Below are positions 1 to 5,609 of a stretch of DNA of 6,929 nt, one piece after another. Each line of letters begins with the position of its first letter. Positions within the stretch are counted from its first letter, which is position 1. Source of the stretch: Clostridia bacterium. GTDB lineage: Bacteria > Bacillota > Clostridia > Oscillospirales > CAG-272. The DNA is taken from NCBI GenBank assembly GCA_017556845.1, contig JAFYMA010000061.1, positions 1 through 6,929 on the forward strand, written 5' to 3'. The notes beneath the pieces were generated by a model that made no database searches, was not told where the DNA came from, and saw only the letters and a program-made list of their open reading frames with translations. A program made the translations under genes and the position numbers.

Positions 1-542
1 GTAGTGCCGAGATACCGCCTCGTGCTCGTCATTTTTACGATATTTCTCGTATATTCCGCCTTTGCTATGCAGTATCCCTCTGCATCGTTTGCAAATTTTT
101 CAGCGTTTTTCCGTTTAAGCTCGTTGTATTCGTCGCGGTGTGCCTGATCTGCCTGCATATATTTTTTGAAATTAAGAAAGCCGAGCCATCTTTCGCCCAT
201 ATACTCAACGAAGAATACGTTGTGAGTGACCGCAAGATCGTCACCGTCGGTACGTTCAAACACTATACGCCAATTATTCTCTGCCTGACGGCGTCGGCGG
301 AAGCCTGCACTTTCAAGCTCGGGAACGAACTTGTGAACATCCTCAAGAAACCTTACCCCTACCGCTATGTCTATAACGGGCCTTGCAAGCAGTCCGTTTA
401 CAGAGGTTGCACCCACGTGCTGAACGTCAACGGCAAACGTGCCGAGAAGATTTTTAAGCAAAAGAACCGTTTCTGCGGCAATATGCTGCCACCTGTCATC
501 CGTTTCGTACAGCTCCACCGAGCCGTATTTCAAGCCGATCAT
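1..542 (-). CDS. GrpB family protein (UPF0157), partial: C-terminus lies beyond the left edge
   Basis: The reading frame is open from the ATG at 542 down to the window edge, giving 180 residues without a stop. The family signature is clear: residues 39-59 read VQHVGATSVNGLLARPVIDIA, matching the GrpB-type pattern (I-E-H-I-G-S-T-S-V-P-G-L, then K/R-P-I-I-D-I). This is followed by HNVFFVE (about 107-113), WLGFLNFKKYM (about 119-129), EYNELK and a C-terminal YCIAKAEYTRNIVK segment. GrpB proteins carry a nucleotidyltransferase-like fold, and their biochemical role is not settled. Most are roughly 170-190 residues, so only a short tail is probably missing. The start is fixed by the site AGAGGTGA (550-557, minus strand) seven bases upstream. 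One family position differs: Asn replaces the usual Pro in TSVPGL. The gene is transcribed divergently from the peptidase-like operon and seems to stand alone on this side. Family assignment is confident; function is not. Confidence 0.87.
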   Translation of the reverse strand, partial: MIGLKYGSVELYETDDRWQHIAAETVLLLKNLLGTFAVDVQHVGATSVNGLLARPVIDIAVGVRFLEDVHKFVPELESAGFRRRRQAENNWRIVFERTDGDDLAVTHNVFFVEYMGERWLGFLNFKKYMQADQAHRDEYNELKRKNAEKFANDAEGYCIAKAEYTRNIVKMTSTRRYLGT

Positions 543-549
543 TCAAGGG

Positions 550-557
550 TCACCTCT
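550..557 (-). promoter_or_regulatory. Ribosome binding site of the GrpB-family gene
   Basis: On the minus strand this reads AGAGGTGA, a near-complete Shine-Dalgarno sequence seven bases before the ATG at 542. It decides the start of the partial left-edge gene. Confidence 0.85.
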
Positions 558-579
558 TTCTTTAACGTATTATTATGAT

Positions 580-608
580 ATTATAACATATAATAACGTG
601 TTTGTCAA
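580..608 (-). promoter_or_regulatory. Consensus sigma-70/sigma-A promoter for the GrpB-family gene
   Basis: Read on the minus strand, 608-603 is TTGACA and 585-580 is TATAAT, separated by exactly 17 bases. Both hexamers match the vegetative consensus at every position. Transcription should begin near 573, leaving a leader of about 30 bases that contains the ribosome binding site. A consensus promoter this strong usually means steady expression or expression limited by a repressor; which applies here is not visible. Confidence 0.88.
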
Positions 609-655
609 TCTGAAATACGTCATTCATATTCGTAATCTGCACGTTTTTCGGATAT

Positions 656-679
656 TTTTGCAATATGCTTATTGCACAA
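656..679. promoter_or_regulatory. Interrupted inverted repeat between the divergent promoters (candidate operator)
   Basis: TTTTGCAA (656-663) and TTGCACAA (672-679) are half-sites in inverted orientation with one mismatch, separated by eight bases. Within them TGCAATA (659-665) and TATTGCA (670-676) pair perfectly around TGCT. The element lies about 50 bases upstream of the minus-strand -35 box and about 57 bases upstream of the plus-strand -35 box. The block ATATTTTTG (652-660) plus ATTGCACAA (671-679) recurs upstream of the EF-G-like gene. The regulator is not identified, and an operator role is inferred only from symmetry, position and recurrence. Confidence 0.45.
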
Positions 680-736
680 ACCGTTTTAATTCGCTTTGTT
701 CATTTTGACCGAAAATAATATATAGCTCTTATCCAC

Positions 737-765
737 TTGACAAAATTATACCGTTAATGTAAAAT
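737..765 (+). promoter_or_regulatory. Sigma-70/sigma-A promoter of the three-gene peptidase-like operon
   Basis: TTGACA (737-742) is a perfect -35 box. After a 17-base spacer comes TAAAAT (760-765), a -10 box with one deviation from TATAAT. Transcription should start near 772, giving a leader of about 50 bases before the ATG at 822. No other promoter of comparable quality was noticed between the three genes, so it probably drives all three. Confidence 0.82.
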
Positions 766-807
766 AAGCGTAGATTTCAACGCATAGCTTTTCCGTGCGT
801 ATATATC

Positions 808-814
808 GAAAGGA
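808..814 (+). promoter_or_regulatory. Ribosome binding site that fixes the lipoprotein start at 822
   Basis: GAAAGGA sits seven bases before the ATG at 822. It supports this start over an in-frame GTG at 795, which would add nine residues in front of the MKK signal peptide and would spoil it. Confidence 0.75.
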
Positions 815-821
815 TACTATT

Positions 822-1682
822 ATGAAGAAAATTTTCTCACTACTTTTACTTATTTCCGTGATAATGACGGTATGTGCGTGTGCAGAGAGCGAGAACGGCA
901 CGTCAGACACGGCCACCGACGAGATGACCGACGAGATAACGGTAAGCGATGATACGTCGCCTGCAACGGATGAAGAGCCTGATGCCGTTACGTACCGTAT
1001 CCTTTCCCCATACGGAAAAGAGCCCTACACGGATGCAAAGGGCAAAAACGACCGCGAGCTTTCACCGTTGAAGAAAACGTACGGTGATATAGATTCGGCA
1101 AAGGCTGCTGCGGATAAGCTCTTGCACTACGGCTTCGTCGTATACGACAGTCAGGGCAATATTGCGTACAATCCCTGCCCGACGTTAAAAGCATCGAAAA
1201 TACTTTATCACGCCAAGATCAACGCAGATCATATGCGTGATAACGGATACAAATACGGCGATGCCTCAAAGAACCCCGCGCTTGACAAAACTGAGCGTAT
1301 CGTTTCCTGCGACCGCTTCGTAGGCTGGACGTTATACGATGCGGGCGTGAACACAAAGCGTCAGCCGACGACGAAGGGCTACCCCCTTCACGGCGGAGGA
1401 AATCTTGAATCGCTTCTCAAAAATTACGGATTTACAAAGATAACCGACGTAAACGACGTAAAGCCGGGCGATATAATATTCGTCGGAGATTCCCAGACGC
1501 TTGCCGTTCCTGCCGATTGGAAAAGCTATCCCAGACACGTATTTATAAGTGCAGGCGAAGGCGAAAGAAGCTACAGATACGATGCAGGCTCAGACCAGAG
1601 GATACAGTCAACTCAGCCCTCGTTTGAAAATATCGCATCTTCGGGTGCGTTCAGATTTGCATACAGAGCAAACGATAATTAA
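822..1682 (+). CDS. Predicted lipoprotein with NlpC/P60-like cysteine peptidase domain (paralogue 1 of 3)
   Basis: The product has 286 residues. Residues 1-20 form a lipoprotein signal peptide: MKK, a hydrophobic core (IFSLLLLISVIM) and a lipobox-like VCAC, with Cys20 the likely lipidated residue (Cys18 is an alternative). An acidic, Ser/Thr-rich linker (about 21-56) should hold the domain off the membrane. A small module follows (about 86-121) with GFVVYDSQGNIAYNP. The catalytic-type region starts at SCDRFVGW (Cys163), continues with KPGDIIFVG (Asp217) and HVFISAG (His239), and ends with YRYDAGS (Asp254). The order Cys, PGD strand, His strand, polar residue is that of the NlpC/P60 superfamily, whose members mostly cleave peptide bonds in cell-wall stem peptides. 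Cys-Asp-Arg replaces the usual Cys-Ser-Gly. Substrate and activity are unproven; a murein peptidase on the outer face of the membrane is the best guess. It is the first gene of the operon, 11 bases before the next. Confidence 0.8.
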   Translation: MKKIFSLLLLISVIMTVCACAESENGTSDTATDEMTDEITVSDDTSPATDEEPDAVTYRILSPYGKEPYTDAKGKNDRELSPLKKTYGDIDSAKAAADKLLHYGFVVYDSQGNIAYNPCPTLKASKILYHAKINADHMRDNGYKYGDASKNPALDKTERIVSCDRFVGWTLYDAGVNTKRQPTTKGYPLHGGGNLESLLKNYGFTKITDVNDVKPGDIIFVGDSQTLAVPADWKSYPRHVFISAGEGERSYRYDAGSDQRIQSTQPSFENIASSGAFRFAYRANDN

Positions 1683-1693
1683 CGGAGGAAATT

Positions 1694-2365
1694 ATGGAAA
1701 AGTATTTTTTAACGCCGCCGTCGGATATTGAAACGATTCGTATGTTTCCCGACCTTGAAAAAGCAAAGACCGCCGCAGACGGTAACTCTATCTACGGATA
1801 CGTCGTAAGGGATATCGGCGGAAATATCGTTTACAATCCCAACCCCACGCTGATAGGCTCAATAATTCTGTATAACGCCAAAAAGGTTGCAGACTATATA
1901 AGAGACCACGAATTCGTATACGGTCACGCACAGGTAAATCCTGCTCTCGATCACACAGAAAAGGTAGTTTCCTGCGACAGATTTGCAGCCTGGAGCCTGC
2001 ACAGATCCGGCTTTGACAAGGGTCATCCCGAAAAGCATGGCTTTACGCTTTACGGTGCGGGAAATCTCGAAAGCTTTCTTATAGCAAACGGCTTTGAAAG
2101 GATCGAGGATGAAAGTCAGCTTATTGCAGGCGATATAGTTTTCGTCGGCACGTCGTACGAATTGGAAGCGCTTGCTGACGATTGGAAGCCGTACCCTGCA
2201 CACGTTTACGTCAACGCAAGCTCCTGCAACGCTGACGGCTTTTCACACAGATATGACGGAGGAAGCATTGAAAGAATACGTTCAACTCAGCCTTCATTTG
2301 AGCTTGCATCCACTCCGCCAAGACGCGCCTTCAGATTTGCGTACAGAGCAAAGGAAAAGGAATAA
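1694..2365 (+). CDS. NlpC/P60-like cysteine peptidase domain protein without signal peptide (paralogue 2 of 3)
   Basis: The product has 223 residues and aligns over its whole length with the mature domain of the preceding lipoprotein. The small module is GYVVRDIGGNIVYNP (about 35-49). The predicted active site follows: SCDRFAAW (Cys94), AGDIVFVG (Asp147), AHVYVNAS (His170) and HRYDGGS (Asp188), then RIRSTQPSFE and a closing FRFAYRA. The start is secure because GGAGG (1684-1688) lies five bases upstream and the previous stop codon is at 1680-1682. The protein therefore begins directly with MEKYFLTPP, with no signal peptide, lipobox or membrane segment, and should be cytoplasmic unless exported by an unusual route. 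In the Cys helix, AAW and LHRSGF replace the VGW and LYDAG or LYNAG of its neighbours, so this is the most divergent copy there. The catalytic residues are inferred by comparison with NlpC/P60 proteins; the substrate is unknown. Confidence 0.75.
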   Translation: MEKYFLTPPSDIETIRMFPDLEKAKTAADGNSIYGYVVRDIGGNIVYNPNPTLIGSIILYNAKKVADYIRDHEFVYGHAQVNPALDHTEKVVSCDRFAAWSLHRSGFDKGHPEKHGFTLYGAGNLESFLIANGFERIEDESQLIAGDIVFVGTSYELEALADDWKPYPAHVYVNASSCNADGFSHRYDGGSIERIRSTQPSFELASTPPRRAFRFAYRAKEKE

Positions 2366-2371
2366 ACGGCA

Positions 2372-3046
2372 ATGTATTATCTTACTTCACCATACAATAA
2401 GGAAGGCGACCGTATAGGCGCTCCTTACGAAAGTCTTGAAAAAGCAAAAGAGGATGCAAAGAAAAACGAAAGATTCGGATATGTTGTTTATGACAGCGAA
2501 GGAAAGCTCGTATACAATCCCACAACGTCCCTTAAAGCATCGGAAATACTGTATCAGGCAAGGATAATAGCCGATTACATGCGCAAAAACGGTTATTCAT
2601 ACGGCCACGCATCAATAAATCCCGCAATAGCAAAAGGAATGCCCGACTGTGACAAGCTCTGCTCGTGCGACAGACTTGTAGGATGGGCGCTTTACAATGC
2701 AGGATTTACCGATCAGCCCTACCTTCACGGTCTTACCGACGAGCTTATTCCGTTTATGCTCCGCCACGGATTTACGGAAATAACCGATATGAACGAGCTT
2801 ATGCCCGGTGACGTTATATACGTAGGATACCGTGATCAGCCTGCTCCCTACGGCCACGTATTCATCCACGCAGGCAGATCAGCGCAGAACGATTGCTACA
2901 GATACGATGCAGGAAGCGTTGACAGAATACGCTGCATAGGCATTTACGAAGCGTATAATCAGTCAGGTCAGCCGTTCTGTCAGCCGTTGGAGCTTTCCGA
3001 AAAGGCTTTGTTCAGAATAGCTTACCGTCCCCCGACAGAAAAATAA
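2372..3046 (+). CDS. NlpC/P60-like cysteine peptidase domain protein without signal peptide (paralogue 3 of 3)
   Basis: The product has 224 residues and lies six bases after the previous stop. It has the same layout as its two neighbours: GYVVYDSEGKLVYNP (about 36-50), SCDRLVGWALYNAGF (Cys99), MPGDVIYVG (Asp147), GHVFIHAG (His162), CYRYDAGS (Asp179) and a closing FRIAYRP. No signal peptide or membrane helix is present. Differences from the others are extra cysteines (93, 97, 175, 188, 203), an insertion of three residues before the Cys motif, a shorter loop between PGD and the His strand, and a longer stretch (IYEAYNQSGQ, about 191-200) after RIR. The ribosome binding site is weaker, AAAAGGAA (2355-2362) about ten bases before the ATG, so translation may depend on coupling to the upstream gene. 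A good terminator follows. A cysteine peptidase or amidase acting in the cytoplasm is likely from the fold; the substrate is unknown. Confidence 0.75.
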   Translation: MYYLTSPYNKEGDRIGAPYESLEKAKEDAKKNERFGYVVYDSEGKLVYNPTTSLKASEILYQARIIADYMRKNGYSYGHASINPAIAKGMPDCDKLCSCDRLVGWALYNAGFTDQPYLHGLTDELIPFMLRHGFTEITDMNELMPGDVIYVGYRDQPAPYGHVFIHAGRSAQNDCYRYDAGSVDRIRCIGIYEAYNQSGQPFCQPLELSEKALFRIAYRPPTEK

Positions 3047-3062
3047 ACATTCAGTATTCACC

Positions 3063-3093
3063 GATCGGCAGTGTAATTTCTGCCGATCTTTTT
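3063..3093 (+). terminator. Rho-independent terminator of the peptidase-like operon
   Basis: GATCGGCAG (3063-3071) pairs with CTGCCGATC (3080-3088), a perfect nine-base stem with an eight-base loop. It is followed at once by TTTTT (3089-3093). It lies 16 bases after the stop codon of the third paralogue. Confidence 0.9.
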
Positions 3094-3213
3094 GTTGCTT
3101 TTCATTTGCAACGCGCGGATATTACGAGAAAAGAAAGGCTGTAAAGGATGTACTGCTGAATATATCCAATTATTCACATCAAAAGCGTACAAATTACAAA
3201 ACGGCTTATATTT

Positions 3214-3230
3214 TTGTGCAAATTGCACAA
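3214..3230. promoter_or_regulatory. Palindrome upstream of the EF-G-like promoter (candidate operator)
   Basis: TTGTGCAA (3214-3221) and TTGCACAA (3223-3230) are perfect inverted repeats around a single central A. The element ends 52 bases before the -35 box. The preceding ATATTTTTG (3208-3216) and the ATTGCACAA (3222-3230) also occur together upstream of the peptidase-like operon. No T-tract after the symmetry suggests termination, so a protein-binding site is more likely. The binding factor is not identified. Confidence 0.5.
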
Positions 3231-3282
3231 TTTATTCAAAAAAATTTCTACCGTTCCGTCTTTTTAAATAAATTCAAACCAC

Positions 3283-3311
3283 TTGATAATGCAAGGAAAT
3301 TAATGTATAAT
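3283..3311 (+). promoter_or_regulatory. Sigma-70/sigma-A promoter of the EF-G-like gene
   Basis: TTGATA (3283-3288, one mismatch) is followed after 17 bases by a perfect TATAAT (3306-3311). Transcription should begin near 3318, giving a leader of roughly 89 bases. Confidence 0.85.
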
Positions 3312-3334
3312 GGACGTATGATCTTAAGGAGAAC

Positions 3335-3359
3335 GCCTTCTTGCCATAGGCAAGCGGGC
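3335..3359 (+). other. Hairpin in the leader of the EF-G-like gene
   Basis: CTTGCC (3340-3345) pairs with GGCAAG (3349-3354) across a three-base ATA loop. GCC (3335-3337) can pair with GGC (3357-3359) after a small internal loop. No U-tract follows, so it is not a terminator. It lies just downstream of AAGGAG (3325-3330), which has no useful start codon behind it. A role in transcript stability or translational control is possible, but the sequence does not prove it. Confidence 0.45.
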
Positions 3360-3406
3360 AATTATAATACATCGTTACTCCGCGAAGAAAGGCATGGTCA
3401 AACAAT

Positions 3407-5473
3407 ATGTCCAATAATATCCGCAATGTGTGCCTCATAGGCCATTCATCACACGGAAAAACCTCCGTTGCCGAGGGTATGCTTTATTTTACAAAGGCAA
3501 CCAACCGCTTAGGAAAGGTCAGCGAGGGAAATACCGTGCTGGACTACGATGCGGAAGAAAAGAAAAGAGGTCTTTCAATATCTCTTGCCGTAGCTCCCGT
3601 TGAATGGAAGGGCAAGAAGATCAATATCATAGATACACCCGGTTATCTCGATTTCTGCGGTGAGATAGATCAGGGTCTGCGCGTAGCGGGCAGTGCAGTT
3701 ATCGTAGTTGACGGTAAGGCAGGCGTTGAGGTAGGAACTGAGCTTGCGTGGGAAAAGGTAGTTGACAACAAAGTTCCCAGAGCTTTCTTTATAAATAAAT
3801 TCGATGACGGCGAATGCCGCTTTGCACGTGCATTTCAGGAGCTGAGAGACGCATTCGGCGTTTCCGTTTGCCCCGTGCTCATTCCGCTTATAGACGGCGA
3901 TAAGGTTACGGGCTTCATCGACCTTATTGATATGTGCGTTACGGTATTTGATAAGGAAGGTAAGCATACGGAATCCGCTATTCCCCCGGATTACGCACCC
4001 GTTGCACACTCATACAGAAATATGCTGTACGAATCCATAGCAGAAACGAGCGAGGAGCTTATGGACAAGTACTGCGCAGGCGACCATATAACTCGTGAGG
4101 AAGCTATAAACGCTATCCACGTAGGATTTGTCGGCAGAACGATAGCACCCGTTATATGCGGTGCGGCAACGAAGATGTGGGGTATTGACAATCTGATGGA
4201 TAACATCATCGAATACTTCCCGTCCCCGTTTGCAAGAGATAAGGAAAAGGTCATTGATACTGACGGAAAGATAATAAACTGCGAAATTTCGCCCGATAAC
4301 CCCACAGCCGTATTCGTATTCAAGACGGTTGCCGATCCCTTCTTCGGCAAAATGTCATATTTCAAGGTAATGAGCGGCGTTCTTAAGAGCGACGATACGC
4401 TCACCAACCCCGAAACAGGCGTAAGTGAAAAATTTGCACACTTATACACGATAAAAGGTAAGGAGCTTGCAGAAGTCAACACTCTTTACACGGGCGATAT
4501 AGGCGTTACGACGAAGCTTTTGGGCGTTAACACCAACGATACGTTCTCTGCAAACGCAAAGGCTCTGCCTTACAGAAAGATAAGATACGAGGAGCCTTAT
4601 CTCCGCGTTGCTCTTTCCCCGTTGGCAAAGGGCGACGAGGATAAAATATCGCAGGGCATATCAAAGCTTCTTGAGGAGGATAAGACTTTAGGATTTGTAA
4701 ACGACGCTGAAACAAAGCAGCTCGTTCTGTCCGGTATAGGCGATATTCATATAGATGTAACTCTCGCAAAGCTTAAAGCGCGCTACGGCGTGTCCGTTGA
4801 CACGTCAGAGCCCCGCATAGCGTACAGAGAAGCTATAAAGAAGAGCGTTGACTGCGAAGGAAAGCACAAAAAGCAGTCGGGCGGCCACGGTCAATACGGT
4901 CACGTCAAGATCAGATTTGCCCCCGGTGACGGTGAGGGACTTGAATTTACCGAATCCTGCGTAGGCGGCTCCGTTCCGAAGAACTTCCACCCCGCTGTCG
5001 TAAAGGGACTTGAAGAAGCTATGCAGAAGGGCGTTCTTGCAGGCTTCCCGATGGTAAGCCTTAAAGCAGATCTGTATGACGGCTCGTACCACGACGTTGA
5101 CTCGTCGGAAATGTCCTTCAAGCTTGCCGCAAGCATAGCTTACAAGGAAGGTATGAAAAAGGCAAATCCCATTATCCTTGAGCCTGTCGGAGCGTTGAAC
5201 GTAACTATTCCCGATGCGCTCGTCGGTGACGTTCTCAGCACGGTAATGAAGCGCCGCGGCAGAGTTTTAGGTATGACTCCCACTGATAAAAAGGGCTATC
5301 AGCTCGTAGAGGCTGAGGTTCCCATGGCTGAGCTTGCAGACTATACAACGGCTCTGCGCGCTATGTCACAGGGCAGAGGAAGCTACACGCTTTCGTTCCT
5401 TCGTTATGAGGAAGCGCCTGCACCCGTTGCACAGAAGATAATCGAGGAAGAAGCAAAAAAGAATAACGAATAA
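3407..5473 (+). CDS. Elongation factor G-like GTPase (EF-G2 type)
   Basis: The 688-residue product has the full EF-G domain order. The G domain (about 1-275) carries GHSSHGKT (12-19), RGLSIS (54-59, switch I), DTPGY (76-80), NKFD (130-133) and CGAA (251-254). Domain II covers about 295-385 and domain III about 395-470. Domain IV has SGGHGQYGHV (491-500) and the tip YHDVDSSE (His562). Domain V starts near GALNVTIPDALVGDVL and ends with GRGSYTLSF. Canonical EF-G drives tRNA-mRNA translocation on the ribosome. Two positions mark this as the paralogous EF-G-like group rather than housekeeping FusA: Tyr80 replaces the catalytic His of DTPGH, and Ser57 replaces the switch I Thr. Its exact role, such as stress or starvation translation or ribosome recycling, is unknown. 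It has its own promoter and terminator. The start ATG fits the family N-terminus (IRNVCLIGH), although the nearest purine-rich site, GAAAGG (3387-3392), lies 14 bases away. Confidence 0.92.
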   Translation: MSNNIRNVCLIGHSSHGKTSVAEGMLYFTKATNRLGKVSEGNTVLDYDAEEKKRGLSISLAVAPVEWKGKKINIIDTPGYLDFCGEIDQGLRVAGSAVIVVDGKAGVEVGTELAWEKVVDNKVPRAFFINKFDDGECRFARAFQELRDAFGVSVCPVLIPLIDGDKVTGFIDLIDMCVTVFDKEGKHTESAIPPDYAPVAHSYRNMLYESIAETSEELMDKYCAGDHITREEAINAIHVGFVGRTIAPVICGAATKMWGIDNLMDNIIEYFPSPFARDKEKVIDTDGKIINCEISPDNPTAVFVFKTVADPFFGKMSYFKVMSGVLKSDDTLTNPETGVSEKFAHLYTIKGKELAEVNTLYTGDIGVTTKLLGVNTNDTFSANAKALPYRKIRYEEPYLRVALSPLAKGDEDKISQGISKLLEEDKTLGFVNDAETKQLVLSGIGDIHIDVTLAKLKARYGVSVDTSEPRIAYREAIKKSVDCEGKHKKQSGGHGQYGHVKIRFAPGDGEGLEFTESCVGGSVPKNFHPAVVKGLEEAMQKGVLAGFPMVSLKADLYDGSYHDVDSSEMSFKLAASIAYKEGMKKANPIILEPVGALNVTIPDALVGDVLSTVMKRRGRVLGMTPTDKKGYQLVEAEVPMAELADYTTALRAMSQGRGSYTLSFLRYEEAPAPVAQKIIEEEAKKNNE

Positions 5474-5480
5474 TCAATAT

Positions 5481-5514
5481 AAAGCGGACGAAAACAAAAA
5501 TTCGTCCGCTTTTT
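5481..5514 (+). terminator. Rho-independent terminator of the EF-G-like gene
   Basis: AAAGCGGACGAA (5481-5492) pairs perfectly with TTCGTCCGCTTT (5501-5512), twelve base pairs around an eight-base loop. The run of T at 5510-5514 forms the U-tract. It lies seven bases after the stop codon and should isolate the GTPase gene from the isomerase gene. Confidence 0.92.
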
Positions 5515-5549
5515 ACGATCATTATTTTAAGTATTTTTATTAAAATATC

Positions 5550-5578
5550 TATTCATTTTCATATTTTTATGATATAAT
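5550..5578 (+). promoter_or_regulatory. Extended -10 promoter of the isomerase/membrane-protein unit
   Basis: TGATATAAT (5570-5578) is a perfect extended -10 element: TG, one base, then TATAAT. The corresponding -35 region, TATTCA (5550-5555, 17-base spacing), is poor, as is common for extended -10 promoters. Transcription should start near 5585 and leave a leader of about 25 bases. Confidence 0.78.
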
Positions 5579-5609
5579 AACCGAAAAATAAAATCATAGG
5601 AGCATAATT

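Larger units (their letters stand above)
3094..3406. other. Gene-free spacer between the peptidase-like operon and the EF-G-like gene
   Basis: No convincing gene was found on either strand. The spacer holds a 17-base palindrome, the promoter of the downstream GTPase gene and a leader of about 89 bases with a hairpin, each listed separately. The part from 3094 to about 3205 shows nothing beyond a weak GTTGC/GCAAC repeat. A plus-strand frame from 3216 to 3440 crosses the promoter and enters the GTPase gene in another frame, so it is not treated as coding. Confidence 0.7.

Noticed and set aside
138..578. Plus-strand open frame of 146 codons
   Set aside because: It lies antisense to the GrpB-family gene, which has family motifs, a ribosome binding site and a consensus promoter. 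The plus-strand translation shows no recognisable domain.
795..821. GTG start at 795 for the lipoprotein gene
   Set aside because: It lacks a suitable ribosome binding site and would add nine residues, some charged, before the MKK signal peptide. The ATG at 822 has GAAAGGA seven bases upstream.
2172..2417. Plus-strand frame of 81 codons bridging paralogues 2 and 3
   Set aside because: It overlaps both genes in another frame, and its Leu/His-rich translation has no domain character.
3094..3112. GTTGC/GCAAC inverted repeat after the operon terminator
   Set aside because: It is only five base pairs with a nine-base loop, which is expected by chance and has no supporting context.
3335..3359. 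Leader hairpin as a terminator or attenuator
   Set aside because: No run of T follows the stem, and no competing antiterminator pairing was apparent. It is kept only as a structural element.
3216..3440. Plus-strand frame of 74 codons before the EF-G-like gene
   Set aside because: It begins inside the palindrome, runs through the -35 and -10 boxes and overlaps the GTPase start. Most of it would not be transcribed from the predicted start near 3318.
3991..4482. Minus-strand frame of 163 codons inside the EF-G-like gene
   Set aside because: It is antisense to conserved G-domain and domain II coding sequence. It has no family motif and its long open stretch follows from the codon use of the real gene.
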